A DNA stretch of 52,653 nt from a bacterium. Its GTDB lineage: Bacteria > Actinomycetota > Acidimicrobiia > Spongiisociales > Spongiisociaceae. The notes below the pieces were generated by a model. It saw only the letters and a list, made by a program, of their open reading frames with translations, ran no database searches and was not told the DNA's origin. A program made the translations under genes and the position numbers. Of this stretch, positions 8,476 through 17,225 are shown piece by piece. Position 1 is the stretch's first letter, and every line of letters begins with the position of its first letter. Where the stretch lies: contig JAPOQZ010000253.1 in assembly GCA_026710435.1 (NCBI GenBank), forward strand, positions 1 through 52,653. The letters run 5' to 3'.

Positions 8476-10880
8476 AGCGTCACCCCCTGGCGCAGGCGGG
8501 CCTCGTTGATGGCATTCCAGACCCGTCCGGGCGAGAGGATCAACTCGTTGATCTCCAGGTCGAGGTCGGGCAGAGCGTTCTCGATGGCGCTGCACAGGGC
8601 GTTGAGGCACGCGCCGACGCCGGACTCGCCGACCCCTTTCATTCCGAGGGGGGTGAAAGGCGATGGCGTCTCCTGGTGCTCCACTTCGAACCTGGGCAGC
8701 TCGACGGCTGTCGGGATCGTGTAGTCCATCAAGGTGGCGGTGAGGAGTTGGCCGTTGGAGTCGTACGACAGCTGCTCGTACATCGTGCCACCGATACCCT
8801 GGGCGATCGACCCGTGGAGGTTCGCCGTGACCAGCAGCGGGTTTATCACCGTGCCCGCGTCGTCGACGAGGCAGAACCGCAGCACCTGCACTCCTCCGGT
8901 GTCGGGGTCGACCTCGACGATGCAGGCCGCGGTCCCGCTCGGCCAGGCCGGGTAGTTGCTGAAGCGTCCCTGCTTCTCCGGTTGGTGGTAGACGTTGCCC
9001 ATCCGGAAGTAGCGGGTGGATTCGAGTCCCGGCTCCTCCTCGTCCGCGTACTCGCCGAACGTGTGGCGGTACACCTGGTTGGCGACCTCGTCGAAGCCGA
9101 CGCTCCGGCTCTCGGCGCCGAGCACGAAGATCCTGCCATGGGCGGCGTCCAAGTCCTCCGGCGCGGCCTCGAGCATCCGGCCGGCGATGCGGAACATCTT
9201 CTCGCGCAGCTCCGTAGCGGCAGCTTGCACGGCCGAACCCCCGTACATCGTGGCTCTAGAGCTGAAGTTGCCCAGGCCGTAAGGACAGGACTCCGTGTCG
9301 CCTTGCAGCACCTTGATGCGCTCCATCTCGCAACCGAGGAACTCGGCTGCGATCTGCGCCATGGCGGTCTCGTTGCCGCAGCCCGGCGAGGTGACGCCGG
9401 TCAGGACAGTGACATCGCCCGAGGGAGCCACCCGTACGGTCGCCCCATCGTATGCCGAGATCAGGACCGCACCCGGCATAGCGCAACCTTCTGGGGTCAA
9501 CTCCTGGCTGAGGCCGATCCCGATGTAACGGCCCTCTTCCCGAGCCTGTTGCTGCATCTCGGGAAAGCCGTCCCAGCCGATCATCTCGAGGACCTTGTCC
9601 AGAGATCCCGGGTAGTTGCCGCTGTCGAGCATGGCTCCCGACGGTTGCGAGTAGGGGAATTCGTCCGGCTGGATGAAGTTCCGGTACCGGACGGTGGCCC
9701 TGTCGATGCCGGTCTCGCGGGACACACGGTCGATGATCCGCTCCATCAGGAAGGTGGCGGAGTCCTTCCCGAAACCCCGGTAGGCGTTCCACGGGGTCTT
9801 GTTGGTGACCACCACCGACAGGCGGATGCGGTTGTTGGGCACCCGGTACACGGTGGGCAGGCAGTATGCGGTCACGAACGACTGGCCCCATCCGAGGAGG
9901 GCGGTAGGGGCACCGACATCGGCGATGACGTTGATGTCGAGGCCGGTGACGATCCCATCGCCATTGAAGGCAGCCCGGTAGTCGAACCTCACGTCTCGGG
10001 AATGCCCGGTGGTGGCGAAGTTCTCGTCGCGGCCCTCGATCCACTTGATGGGCCGGCCGAGCTTCCGGGCAAGATAGGCGATGAGGGGTTGCTCCTGGAA
10101 GGGTGGCTGCTTGAGCCCGAAGGCGCCCCCGACGTTGGGCTGGATCACATGGATCGTCCGCTCGGGGACGTCGAGCGTTTCGGCGAGGAAGGTCCTCAGA
10201 GGGTGGGGGTTCTGCGTCGACTCCCATAGCGTGAGCTTGTCCTGGTACGGATCGTACTGGGCGACCGAGCCGCGCGGCTCCAGCGAAACACCGGTGATGC
10301 GTTCCGAACGGACTTCGCCTTCGATGATCCGCTCGGCTGCCTCGAAGGCGCCCTCCATGTCCCCGGTCCGCCAGTCCCGGGTGATGAGGAGGTTGTCGCC
10401 CCAATCCGGTTCGACCAGGACGGACTCCCTGTCGAGAGCCGCCCTCGGGTCGGTCACTGCGGGGAGCACGTCGTAGGTCACGTCGATCATCCCGACCGCT
10501 TCGAAAGCCGTGTTCTTCGACTCGGCCACCACCGCGGCCACTGCTTCACCCACGTAGCGGACCCGGTCGGGCGCCAGCGCGTACCAGTCGACCCCCTTGG
10601 CGCCGATCTCCTTCGTGTTCCATGCTTCGGGGATCGGGCGCATCCCGGCCTTGGCCTCGGCGCCGGTCATCACGTAGACCACGCCGTTGAGTTCCTCGGC
10701 TGCGGAAGTGTCGATCGAGACGATGCGAGCAGCCGCGTGAGGGCTGCGGAGGATTGCCAGATGAGCCATACCGGGGAGCACGATGTCCGAGACGAACAGG
10801 CCTTTTCCGGCGGCGAGTTCCCGGTTGGTGAGACCCAGGTAGGGCTTACCGACATGGCGGAGCGTGCTAGTGGTGGTCAT
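8472..10880 (-). CDS. Molybdopterin-binding large subunit of a xanthine dehydrogenase-family hydroxylase
   Basis: An 802-aa catalytic subunit (start taken at MTTTSTL; an in-frame start lies 11 codons upstream). Family marks include RYVGEAVAAVVAES, VGGAFGLKQP, the loop NAYRGFGKD and the catalytic glutamate in GVGESG near the C-terminus. It hydroxylates a carbon, typically in an N-heteroaromatic ring or aldehyde, with water as oxygen source and Mo-molybdopterin as cofactor. The active loop is neither the form I CODH motif (AYxCSFR) nor form II (AYxGAGR), so CO is an unlikely substrate. It heads the operon that includes an aminotransferase, a hydantoinase and CoxD/CoxE-like maturation factors. 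Two clear paralogues lie at 40377-45199. Confidence 0.92.
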   Translation of the reverse strand: MTTTSTLRHVGKPYLGLTNRELAAGKGLFVSDIVLPGMAHLAILRSPHAAARIVSIDTSAAEELNGVVYVMTGAEAKAGMRPIPEAWNTKEIGAKGVDWYALAPDRVRYVGEAVAAVVAESKNTAFEAVGMIDVTYDVLPAVTDPRAALDRESVLVEPDWGDNLLITRDWRTGDMEGAFEAAERIIEGEVRSERITGVSLEPRGSVAQYDPYQDKLTLWESTQNPHPLRTFLAETLDVPERTIHVIQPNVGGAFGLKQPPFQEQPLIAYLARKLGRPIKWIEGRDENFATTGHSRDVRFDYRAAFNGDGIVTGLDINVIADVGAPTALLGWGQSFVTAYCLPTVYRVPNNRIRLSVVVTNKTPWNAYRGFGKDSATFLMERIIDRVSRETGIDRATVRYRNFIQPDEFPYSQPSGAMLDSGNYPGSLDKVLEMIGWDGFPEMQQQAREEGRYIGIGLSQELTPEGCAMPGAVLISAYDGATVRVAPSGDVTVLTGVTSPGCGNETAMAQIAAEFLGCEMERIKVLQGDTESCPYGLGNFSSRATMYGGSAVQAAATELREKMFRIAGRMLEAAPEDLDAAHGRIFVLGAESRSVGFDEVANQVYRHTFGEYADEEEPGLESTRYFRMGNVYHQPEKQGRFSNYPAWPSGTAACIVEVDPDTGGVQVLRFCLVDDAGTVINPLLVTANLHGSIAQGIGGTMYEQLSYDSNGQLLTATLMDYTIPTAVELPRFEVEHQETPSPFTPLGMKGVGESGVGACLNALCSAIENALPDLDLEINELILSPGRVWNAINEARLRQGVTL

Positions 10881-11182
10881 GGTTTCCGCCCCGGGTTGAT
10901 GGTCGGTGCGCACGCGGGCACTCTCAGTCGAGATCGCGATACTTCCATCGGGACTTGCGGTGTTGCACGTCCGGTCTGGTTCCCGAGGCGCGCTCCTTCG
11001 AGAGGCATGGCTCGTGAAGCTAGCAGAAAGGGTATCCGGTCGAGAATCTCATCCACATGATGGAATGCCGAAGTCAGGCCACCATTGGCAACTTCCAGGG
11101 GTAAGACAAGGCTGTCCACCGGCGGCGTCTCTTCCCTGGGATCGCTGCAGATGATCCGGTCGCCCACGCTGAATGCCGGGCT
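10881..11182. other. Leader region of the Mo-hydroxylase operon, no convincing gene
   Basis: About 300 bases upstream of the large-subunit start. An open frame of 96 codons crosses it on the minus strand, but its third-position GC is only moderate and the product resembles no family I know. The region probably holds the operon promoter; I could not pick a confident -35/-10 pair. Confidence 0.35.
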
Positions 11183-11390
11183 TCATGTCGTCGCCGTCCC
11201 ATGACGCGATAGTTTGTCAACGACCGCGACACCCATATGGCCTTCGATACGAGCCACTCGCTGCTCCAGGTGTCCGATGCGCCGGGCGAGTTCGTCCACA
11301 GCGTCTGCCAGCCGATCACGACGACTAACGATGAGCCACAATCCCGACGACCGGACCGCTCGCGACCGCAATGACGTTCAGCCAGTCCAT
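11183..11390 (-). pseudogene. Frameshifted small membrane-anchored coiled-coil protein
   Basis: From the ATG at 11390 the frame gives a hydrophobic N-terminus (MDWLNVIAVASGPVVGIVA) and then stops. A +1 shift picks up a frame encoding an amphipathic helix (RDRLADAVDELARRIGHLEQ and on to about residue 60) that ends at 11183. One transmembrane helix followed by a short coiled coil of Asp-Arg-Leu repeats is a common design in small bacterial proteins, and the two halves join naturally. This suggests one gene broken by a single frameshift, or an assembly error. The downstream half alone could be translated from a TTG at 11371. Confidence 0.4.
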
Positions 11391-11506
11391 TGATACCGCC
11401 CGGCCCACCGACATAGCGACACACACGGATGATCAGATTGAATGGGGTGTGGGAGACAGGTTACGGACTGTCACCCGTATGTAAGTAACGAAGCTTCAGA
11501 GATTGA

Positions 11507-12940
11507 TCAACCCGGCCGATTGCCCTCTCCCAACCCAAGATAGGCGTCGAGGTCGATGGCTTGCGGCCATCCCGGCTTCGCCTCGTCGAAGGCAGCCCGG
11601 ACCGAAGGATCGAGGTCGGTCGGAATGGTGGCGTCGATCATGAGCTTCGAGTTCGGGTATTCGCGATGGAAACTGCTCGGGTCGTACGTGGCTCCCTTCA
11701 TGTCCCCGATGGTGGTGAGGCGCGTACGGCCGGTGCGAGGATCGATCGCTTGGAACCGCTTGGCCAGAGCGCCCAGCACCCGGTGCTCGTTGAAGATGTC
11801 CACATCGTGGTCGAAGGCAATGATCAGCTTGATCTGGGGTACGGCGCCCAGTGCAGCCAGCATGGCGTTGCGTTGCTCCCCGCGCTCGCCCCCCTCGACC
11901 GTCGGCTCCTTCCGGATGGCCAGGTAGCAATGGAATCCGTACCCGCTGGCCGGAACGTGGACGGCCACCACATTGGACGATGACGCCTGCACCGCCCTCC
12001 AGATCGCCACCTCGTGGCAGATGGCAGCCATGTTCGTTGCGTCCGCGTGGCCCGAGAACGCCAGCTGCAGGATCGGATCCCGCCTCCTCGTGATGGCGCT
12101 CACGGAAACCAGCGGACCATGCTTGACGCGGCTGTAGGAGCCGGACATGTCGGCGAACGGCGCCTCCGGATACCGTTCACCCGGCTGGATACGCGCCTCG
12201 ATCACCAGTTCCGCATCGGCCGGAACATCCACTTCCACTGTGCGGGCGGGCACCAGTTCCACGGGCGCCAACTGGAGGGCCCCGGCGAGGGTGCATTCGT
12301 CGGTACCGAGCGCAGCCCGGTAGCTGGCCGCCAGCGTCATTGCGGCGGAAGCCGACGGCACGATCGCGATATCGAGTGGCCGGCCACGGGCCTCCTGGCG
12401 CCGGAAGATGTCGGCGATGTTCGAGATGGACGTGAGCGACGGAACCAAGGTTCGGTCGTCTCGCTGCATGTACCGGTAGATCCCGACGTTGGAGGTCCCG
12501 GTGTCCGGATCCTTCACGAAGGTGAGGCCCATGGAGATGTACCGGCCGGCGTCCCGTTCGTGATGCCATACGAGCGGGATGTTGTCCAGCGAAGCTTCAT
12601 CCCCCGTGTGGACCACATCCTGGGATGGCGCGGATCGGGTCTTCCTGGTCGGGACGGGGTGACCGAACCGCTCGCTCAACTCCGGTACCAGGCGTTCCAG
12701 GTCGGCGCCGAGCAGGGCCGCCACATTTGACCGGTCGGAGAAGAGCGACCCGGCGATCCTCCATCCGTCGTAGCCCTTCACAGACTCGAACACGACGGCT
12801 GACCAGTCGCCCCGTTCCTCAAGGGCGGTCATGACCGCGGTGACCTCGCCGACAGGGTCCACGGGCCGCCTGATACGGACGAGCCCACCCTTACGGTCCA
12901 GCAGGTCGATCCCGGCCCGCAGGCTGGTCGGGATGGTCAT
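11507..12940 (-). CDS. UbiD-family decarboxylase with unusual active-site residues
   Basis: A 477-aa UbiD-fold protein starting at the ATG that overlaps the nitrilase stop (ATGA). UbiD enzymes decarboxylate (or carboxylate) aromatic and unsaturated acids with prenylated FMN and a metal. N151 and R156 (NVGIYR), metal ligand E228 (PVELV) and the first catalytic glutamate E259 are present. However, the second glutamate of the usual E-x4-E signature is aspartate (D264 in EAPFAD), and no histidine is found in the segment after R156 that normally supplies the metal-binding His. It may have altered chemistry or reduced activity. Last gene of the ALDH-IclR-SDR-nitrilase-UbiD run. Similarity to the other three UbiD proteins here is modest, so they are old paralogues or separately acquired. 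Confidence 0.88.
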   Translation of the reverse strand: MTIPTSLRAGIDLLDRKGGLVRIRRPVDPVGEVTAVMTALEERGDWSAVVFESVKGYDGWRIAGSLFSDRSNVAALLGADLERLVPELSERFGHPVPTRKTRSAPSQDVVHTGDEASLDNIPLVWHHERDAGRYISMGLTFVKDPDTGTSNVGIYRYMQRDDRTLVPSLTSISNIADIFRRQEARGRPLDIAIVPSASAAMTLAASYRAALGTDECTLAGALQLAPVELVPARTVEVDVPADAELVIEARIQPGERYPEAPFADMSGSYSRVKHGPLVSVSAITRRRDPILQLAFSGHADATNMAAICHEVAIWRAVQASSSNVVAVHVPASGYGFHCYLAIRKEPTVEGGERGEQRNAMLAALGAVPQIKLIIAFDHDVDIFNEHRVLGALAKRFQAIDPRTGRTRLTTIGDMKGATYDPSSFHREYPNSKLMIDATIPTDLDPSVRAAFDEAKPGWPQAIDLDAYLGLGEGNRPG

Positions 12941-13803
12941 GTGCGGGTCAGCGGAGAATAGAGCTCCGGTCTCCGGTCCCGGTACATGGTCTGGTCCATC
13001 CGGGCGGCGCTCACCTCGTCGAGATCGATAACCGCTGACGTGACTGCGGGTGCGCCTTCGGGTGCGACTGCCAGCACCTTGCCTCTCGGGGACACCACAC
13101 AACTGAGACCGTAATACTGCGTGGAAGTCCCGTCGACGGTCTCGTGGCCGGCCCGGTTGACGGCTACCGAGAACACCACGTTCTGGGCAGACCAGGTCCT
13201 GATGGAGGGGACGAACAACTCCGAGACGGCTCCGCTCGAGGCATTGGGCACGCAGATCACCTCGGCTCCCTCCAGGGCGAGCACTCTCCAGGCTTCGGAG
13301 AACCAGCGGTCGTAGCAGACGAGCACCCCAAGCTTGCCGATAGCCGTCGGGAAGGTCGGGAATCCCGGTCCGTTGCGGAAGTAGTACTTCTCGTCGTTCA
13401 CGGCACCGCCCCAGTTGTAGGACGAGATAGCGTTCTTCCGGTAAACGGGGGCTTGCTCTCCGGTGGGTAGGACGCCCGGGATCAGAGAACCGTCGGGTCC
13501 TATGACGGCAGCGCTGTTGAAATACTGCCCGGCCACGGTGCCCCGTTCGAAGAAGGGCACCACCGCGTGGCATCCCCGCGTCGCCACCTCCTCTCGAGCG
13601 GTGGTCAGCGTTTCTCCGTCCAGGTCTTCAGCCCAGTCGAAGTAGCGCTGCCGGGTGTGACCCACGCACCAGAACGGCAGGCTGAACAACTCGGGGAACA
13701 CCACGAGGTCAGGCGTGCGGTCGCCCAGTTGATCGAACGCTCTCCGTACCGCATTAGCGGGCCGGTCGTCGACCGGACCGGTCTGGACGGCCGCTACTCG
13801 CAT
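12937..13803 (-). CDS. Carbon-nitrogen hydrolase (nitrilase superfamily, N-carbamoyl amidase-like)
   Basis: A 288-aa nitrilase-superfamily enzyme with the catalytic triad Glu38 (FPELF), Lys123 (YRKN) and Cys163 (VCYDRWF). The spacing and the VCYDRWF signature are closest to N-carbamoyl-D-amino acid or N-carbamoyl-beta-alanine amidohydrolases, which release CO2 and ammonia from carbamoyl compounds. That is the step after hydantoinase/dihydropyrimidinase, and such an enzyme is encoded at 4268-5674. Overlaps the UbiD gene by 4 bases, so the two are translationally coupled. Other amidase substrates are possible. Confidence 0.88.
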   Translation of the reverse strand: MRVAAVQTGPVDDRPANAVRRAFDQLGDRTPDLVVFPELFSLPFWCVGHTRQRYFDWAEDLDGETLTTAREEVATRGCHAVVPFFERGTVAGQYFNSAAVIGPDGSLIPGVLPTGEQAPVYRKNAISSYNWGGAVNDEKYYFRNGPGFPTFPTAIGKLGVLVCYDRWFSEAWRVLALEGAEVICVPNASSGAVSELFVPSIRTWSAQNVVFSVAVNRAGHETVDGTSTQYYGLSCVVSPRGKVLAVAPEGAPAVTSAVIDLDEVSAARMDQTMYRDRRPELYSPLTRT

Positions 13804-13839
13804 CCGGTCCTTTCCCGGCCGAGGCGTCGCGTCATCGTG

Positions 13840-14670
13840 TCAGACGTCCCACCCGGCGTCCACCACGATGTCATGACCGGTGATGTTGCGGGCGCCGCTC
13901 GACACGAGGAAGGAGACCGCGGCCGCTATGTCGGCGCTGTCGATGAACCTGCCGAGAGCCGTCTGCGACGCGAAGTCGTCGTAGACCTCCTCGGGGGTCA
14001 GGCCTAGGGTGGCCGCCTTGGTATCCACGATCTTCGTCATGCGGTCGCCGTGCGTGACGTTCGGGCACACAGCGTTGACGGTTATGCCGTACTGTCCCAG
14101 TTCGAGCGCCAGCGTTCTGGTGAGGCCCCGCACTGCCCACTTCGAGGAGGAATAACCGGCGCGATTGATGTACCCGCGGAGACCGCTCGTTCCTGATATG
14201 TTGACGATCCGGCCGTCACGGCGCTCGATCATGCTGGGGATCGCGTACTTGCAGACGATGAACGTTCCCAGAACGTTGAGTTCCATGATCTGCCTGAACG
14301 CTTCAACCTCGACGTTCTGAGCGGGGGTTTCGATCGGCCCGGTGCCCCCGGCGGAGTTGACCAGGATGTCGATGCCTCCGAACCGGTTCACCGTTTCCTT
14401 GGCCAACTGCTGCACGTCGTTCTCCGAGAGCACATCGGTCCGCACCACGAGAGAGGATCGGTGACCGAACTCCTCATCCAGGACGCTGGCATGTCGGTGC
14501 AGGGCGTCTTCGTCGCGGGCTGCGAGCACGACGTCCGCGCCCTGGCGCGCCAGGTCGAGAGTGATGGCGGCACCCAGGCCCTTTGCGGCGCCCGTGACTA
14601 CGGCCACCTTTCCGGAGAGGGCCGAGGTAGGTGCTGCCGAATCTAGGAGGGACTGGCTCGAAATGGTCAA
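13840..14670 (-). CDS. Short-chain dehydrogenase/reductase
   Basis: A 276-aa classical SDR: nucleotide-binding TGAAKGLG at residues 26-33, NSAG at 105-108, and the catalytic Tyr173/Lys177 (YSSSK), with a C-terminal GHDIVVDAGW typical of the family. It oxidises or reduces a hydroxyl/keto group with NAD(P). The TTG start overlaps the IclR stop (TTGA), coupling the two genes. In this operon, beside an ALDH, it probably handles an alcohol or hydroxy acid intermediate; the substrate is unknown. Confidence 0.9.
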   Translation of the reverse strand: MTISSQSLLDSAAPTSALSGKVAVVTGAAKGLGAAITLDLARQGADVVLAARDEDALHRHASVLDEEFGHRSSLVVRTDVLSENDVQQLAKETVNRFGGIDILVNSAGGTGPIETPAQNVEVEAFRQIMELNVLGTFIVCKYAIPSMIERRDGRIVNISGTSGLRGYINRAGYSSSKWAVRGLTRTLALELGQYGITVNAVCPNVTHGDRMTKIVDTKAATLGLTPEEVYDDFASQTALGRFIDSADIAAAVSFLVSSGARNITGHDIVVDAGWDV

Positions 14671-15581
14671 CGGCTCTTCTCCTTTTGCCGTGGGCGTGAT
14701 CTAACTGTCGATGGGATCGGTGGAGACGACCCGGGAGATGGCATCTGGGTCGAGGTTGTCAGTGCCCGGTGCGCTGCGATGGTGCGGGCCCCCTCGTCCA
14801 GCACCCGGAGCACTTCGGGAATCCGTGACTTCGGTAGACGTGCCCTCGGCCCGGCCAGGCCTAAGGCTGCCACCGGGTTGGTGCGGGAATCGAGCAGCGT
14901 GATGGCGATTCCCCACAGGCCCAGGTTCGTCTCCTGGTAGGACGTGGCCCAGCCTCGCCTGCGGATGTTTCTCAGTTCCCTCTCCAGAAGGGTCGGATCC
15001 GTGATCGTCGCGTCGCACAAGGTGGGCAGGCCACCATCTATGAAGGCGTGCAGGTCGGCGTTGCTCATGTAGGCGAGCAGAGCCTTCTGGGATGCTCCCG
15101 CGTGGAGCGGAACCCGCAGGCCCGGGACGACCGACAACCGGAGCGGCTTGCGGCTCTCGACCCGTTCCAGGCAGACGGAAGTGCGCCGATCAGGGCTGAT
15201 CGCTGTAAGGAGGACCGTCTCGCCGCTCTCTGCTGCGATCGACTCCAGGACCTTGAGGCTGGTGGCCTGAAGGTCGGTGGAAGCCGTGGCACGCTTCCCG
15301 AGTTCGAAGGCCGCCACGCCTAGCCGGTACCGCTTGGTCACATCATCCCTGGCTACGTAGCCATGCCGTTGCAGGGCGGCTAGCAGGCGATGGACGGTGG
15401 GAACCGGCAGGTCAAGCGCCTCGGCCGCCTCCGTCACGGTCCAATCGGGGGCATCCGGCGTGAACAGTCGCAGTATGGCGAACGTCCGGTCGAGGACTCT
15501 CGGACCTGAACCGTTGGTGTCGATTCTGGGGTTGAAAGGGTCGACTACCTTCAGGTTGCGGGGAGCAGCAGACGTGGTCAG
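14667..15581 (-). CDS. IclR-family transcriptional regulator, probable CTG start
   Basis: Winged-helix HTH at the N-terminus and IclR effector domain afterwards. The frame lacks ATG, GTG or TTG until a GTG at 15437, but that start would cut off the first HTH helix: in-frame codons upstream encode VLDRTFAILRLFTPDAPDW, the normal beginning of an IclR HTH. The frame stays open back to a CTG at 15581, placed 5 bases after a perfect GGAGG and 1 base from the ALDH stop codon. I therefore choose CTG, giving 304 aa. The effector is likely an aromatic or organic acid from the pathway. It probably controls its own operon; a dyad near the ALDH promoter (17104-17118) is a candidate operator. Confidence 0.85.
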   Translation of the reverse strand: MTTSAAPRNLKVVDPFNPRIDTNGSGPRVLDRTFAILRLFTPDAPDWTVTEAAEALDLPVPTVHRLLAALQRHGYVARDDVTKRYRLGVAAFELGKRATASTDLQATSLKVLESIAAESGETVLLTAISPDRRTSVCLERVESRKPLRLSVVPGLRVPLHAGASQKALLAYMSNADLHAFIDGGLPTLCDATITDPTLLERELRNIRRRGWATSYQETNLGLWGIAITLLDSRTNPVAALGLAGPRARLPKSRIPEVLRVLDEGARTIAAHRALTTSTQMPSPGSSPPIPSTVRSRPRQKEKSR

Positions 15582-15582
15582 T

Positions 15583-17031
15583 TCAGCCTCCGATCACGAC
15601 GACGCGTTCTTCGGTCATCTCCCGGACTGTGTACCTGGGTCCTTCACGGGTGTTGCCGGATATCTTCGTCCCGCCGTAGGGCATCTGGTCGACACGGAAG
15701 GTGGGTGTCTCGTTGATGGTCACCCCCCCGAAGTCGAGTTGCTCGGCGGCGTCGAGGGCCCTTCGGATGTCCATTGTGAAGATTCCGGCCTGCAGGCCGT
15801 ACTCGGTGGCGTTGGCCGCCTCGATCGCCTCCGAGAAGCTCTCGAATGTACGGATGCCGACCACCGGGCCGAACACCTCGTCGTGCCACACCCGGTCGGA
15901 AGGATCGACCTGGTCCAGCACGGTCGGCCCGAGATGCGGTCCGCCGCTGCCCGAGTCCACGATGGGTGTGGCGCCGCTGTCCTGCGCTTCTTCGATCCAG
16001 TCGGCGACCCGGTCCCGGGCGTTGTTGTTTATGAGGGGCCCGACGAAGGTCGCCGGGTCGAGGGGGTCGCCGAGTGTCTTGCCGGCGCTGGCGCCGATCA
16101 GTTCATCGACGAACCGGTCGTGTACCGACCGTTCAACGATGACTCTCTGCACCGAGATGCAGGACTGCCCGGCGAAGGCGAACCCGCTTGCGGCTACTGC
16201 TCCGGCGGCTGCGGAGAGGTCCGCGTCCGCGCAAACGATGAGCGGTGTCGAGTTACCCAACTCCAGGCTGACCCGCTTCTGCGGCGCCCGGGCCGCCAAC
16301 TGCCATCCGACCTCGCTCGAACCGGTGAAGGTGATCATCCCCACCCGGTCGTCGGCGATGAGCACATCGCCGATCTGCGACGACGAACCCACCACCACGG
16401 ACAGGGCCTCTCGCGGCAGGCCGGCATCGTAGAGGATGTAGGCGAGCGCCGCGGCGGCCAAAGGCGCCTCCCTGGAAGGCTTGAGCACGACACCGCATCC
16501 GGTGGCGACGGCGGGACCGACCTTGTGTGCAGCCAGGTTGAGAGGGAAGTTGAACGGGGTGATGGCGGCGATCACGCCGATCGGGACCCGGATCGTGAAC
16601 CCGCGATGGCCTACGCCGGCCGGATGGGCGTCGAACGCCACCCCGGTACCGGTCAATGTGCGTGCTTCCGCGGCCGAGAACCGGAAGGTCTGCACGCAGC
16701 GGTCCACCTCGATCAAGGCCTGGCTGACAGGCTTTCCGATCTCGAGGGCCAGGATGCGTGCCAGAGCATCCCGGTTGGCCTCGATGCGGGCAGCTGCCCC
16801 GTCGAGGATCTCGGCCCGGCGGTACGCCGGAAGGGGGTTCCGGGTGGCGTGATGTGCCGCGTCTATGGCATCGGCCGTTTCCCGCTTCCCGCCGGTCGGG
16901 ACCATTCCCACCACGGATCCATCCCACGGCGAGTTCACTGCCAGGGGATCCCCCGAGAGTTTCTCACCGGCCGAGAACAGGTCCGGACGGAAGGGGAGCG
17001 TGGTCGTGGAAAGAACCGATGAAGTGGTCAT
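15583..17031 (-). CDS. NAD(P)-dependent aldehyde dehydrogenase
   Basis: A 482-aa aldehyde dehydrogenase from the ATG at 17031, which has GAGGGA just upstream. Key residues: N161 (PFNFP), K184 (VLKPS), general base E257 (ELGN) and nucleophile C291 (GQSC). It oxidises an aldehyde to its acid. The C-terminal KISGNTREGPRYTVREMTEE end resembles the glyceraldehyde-3-phosphate/lactaldehyde/vanillin dehydrogenase branch. First gene of a five-gene run with IclR, SDR, nitrilase and UbiD. A dyad that could bind IclR lies about 75 bases upstream of the start. Confidence 0.9.
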   Translation of the reverse strand: MTTSSVLSTTTLPFRPDLFSAGEKLSGDPLAVNSPWDGSVVGMVPTGGKRETADAIDAAHHATRNPLPAYRRAEILDGAAARIEANRDALARILALEIGKPVSQALIEVDRCVQTFRFSAAEARTLTGTGVAFDAHPAGVGHRGFTIRVPIGVIAAITPFNFPLNLAAHKVGPAVATGCGVVLKPSREAPLAAAALAYILYDAGLPREALSVVVGSSSQIGDVLIADDRVGMITFTGSSEVGWQLAARAPQKRVSLELGNSTPLIVCADADLSAAAGAVAASGFAFAGQSCISVQRVIVERSVHDRFVDELIGASAGKTLGDPLDPATFVGPLINNNARDRVADWIEEAQDSGATPIVDSGSGGPHLGPTVLDQVDPSDRVWHDEVFGPVVGIRTFESFSEAIEAANATEYGLQAGIFTMDIRRALDAAEQLDFGGVTINETPTFRVDQMPYGGTKISGNTREGPRYTVREMTEERVVVIGG

Positions 17032-17103
17032 GTGTCCCTCGATGAGTTGGCTTGCCGGGAGAGGGGATTCTAGGTCTTCGCTGTCGTGTAGCGAGAACAT
17101 AAT

Positions 17104-17118
17104 TTCACATCGTGAGAA
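17104..17118. promoter_or_regulatory. Candidate IclR operator upstream of the ALDH operon
   Basis: TTCACA-TCG-TGAGAA is a 15-bp imperfect dyad (5 of 6 arm positions match). It lies directly upstream of a minus-strand TATGTT that could serve as a -10 box for the ALDH-IclR operon. An IclR gene is the second gene of that operon. Binding is inference. Confidence 0.35.
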
Positions 17119-17225
17119 TCGAGCTGTAGGAGACGGTGACTACCCGGCGTCGAGAACTACCAGCGGGAGGAAAGCCGTGACCACGAAGTTCGGCGACCGG
17201 GGTTAAGCGTGTGGAGGGGGCGTGT

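Noticed and set aside
10877..11167. 96-codon frame upstream of the Mo-hydroxylase operon
   Set aside because: Moderate third-position GC, no family features and overlap with the operon leader.
12941..13573. N-terminal extension of the UbiD frame into the nitrilase gene
   Set aside because: It is a shadow of the nitrilase gene; the UbiD fold begins at the ATG at 12940.
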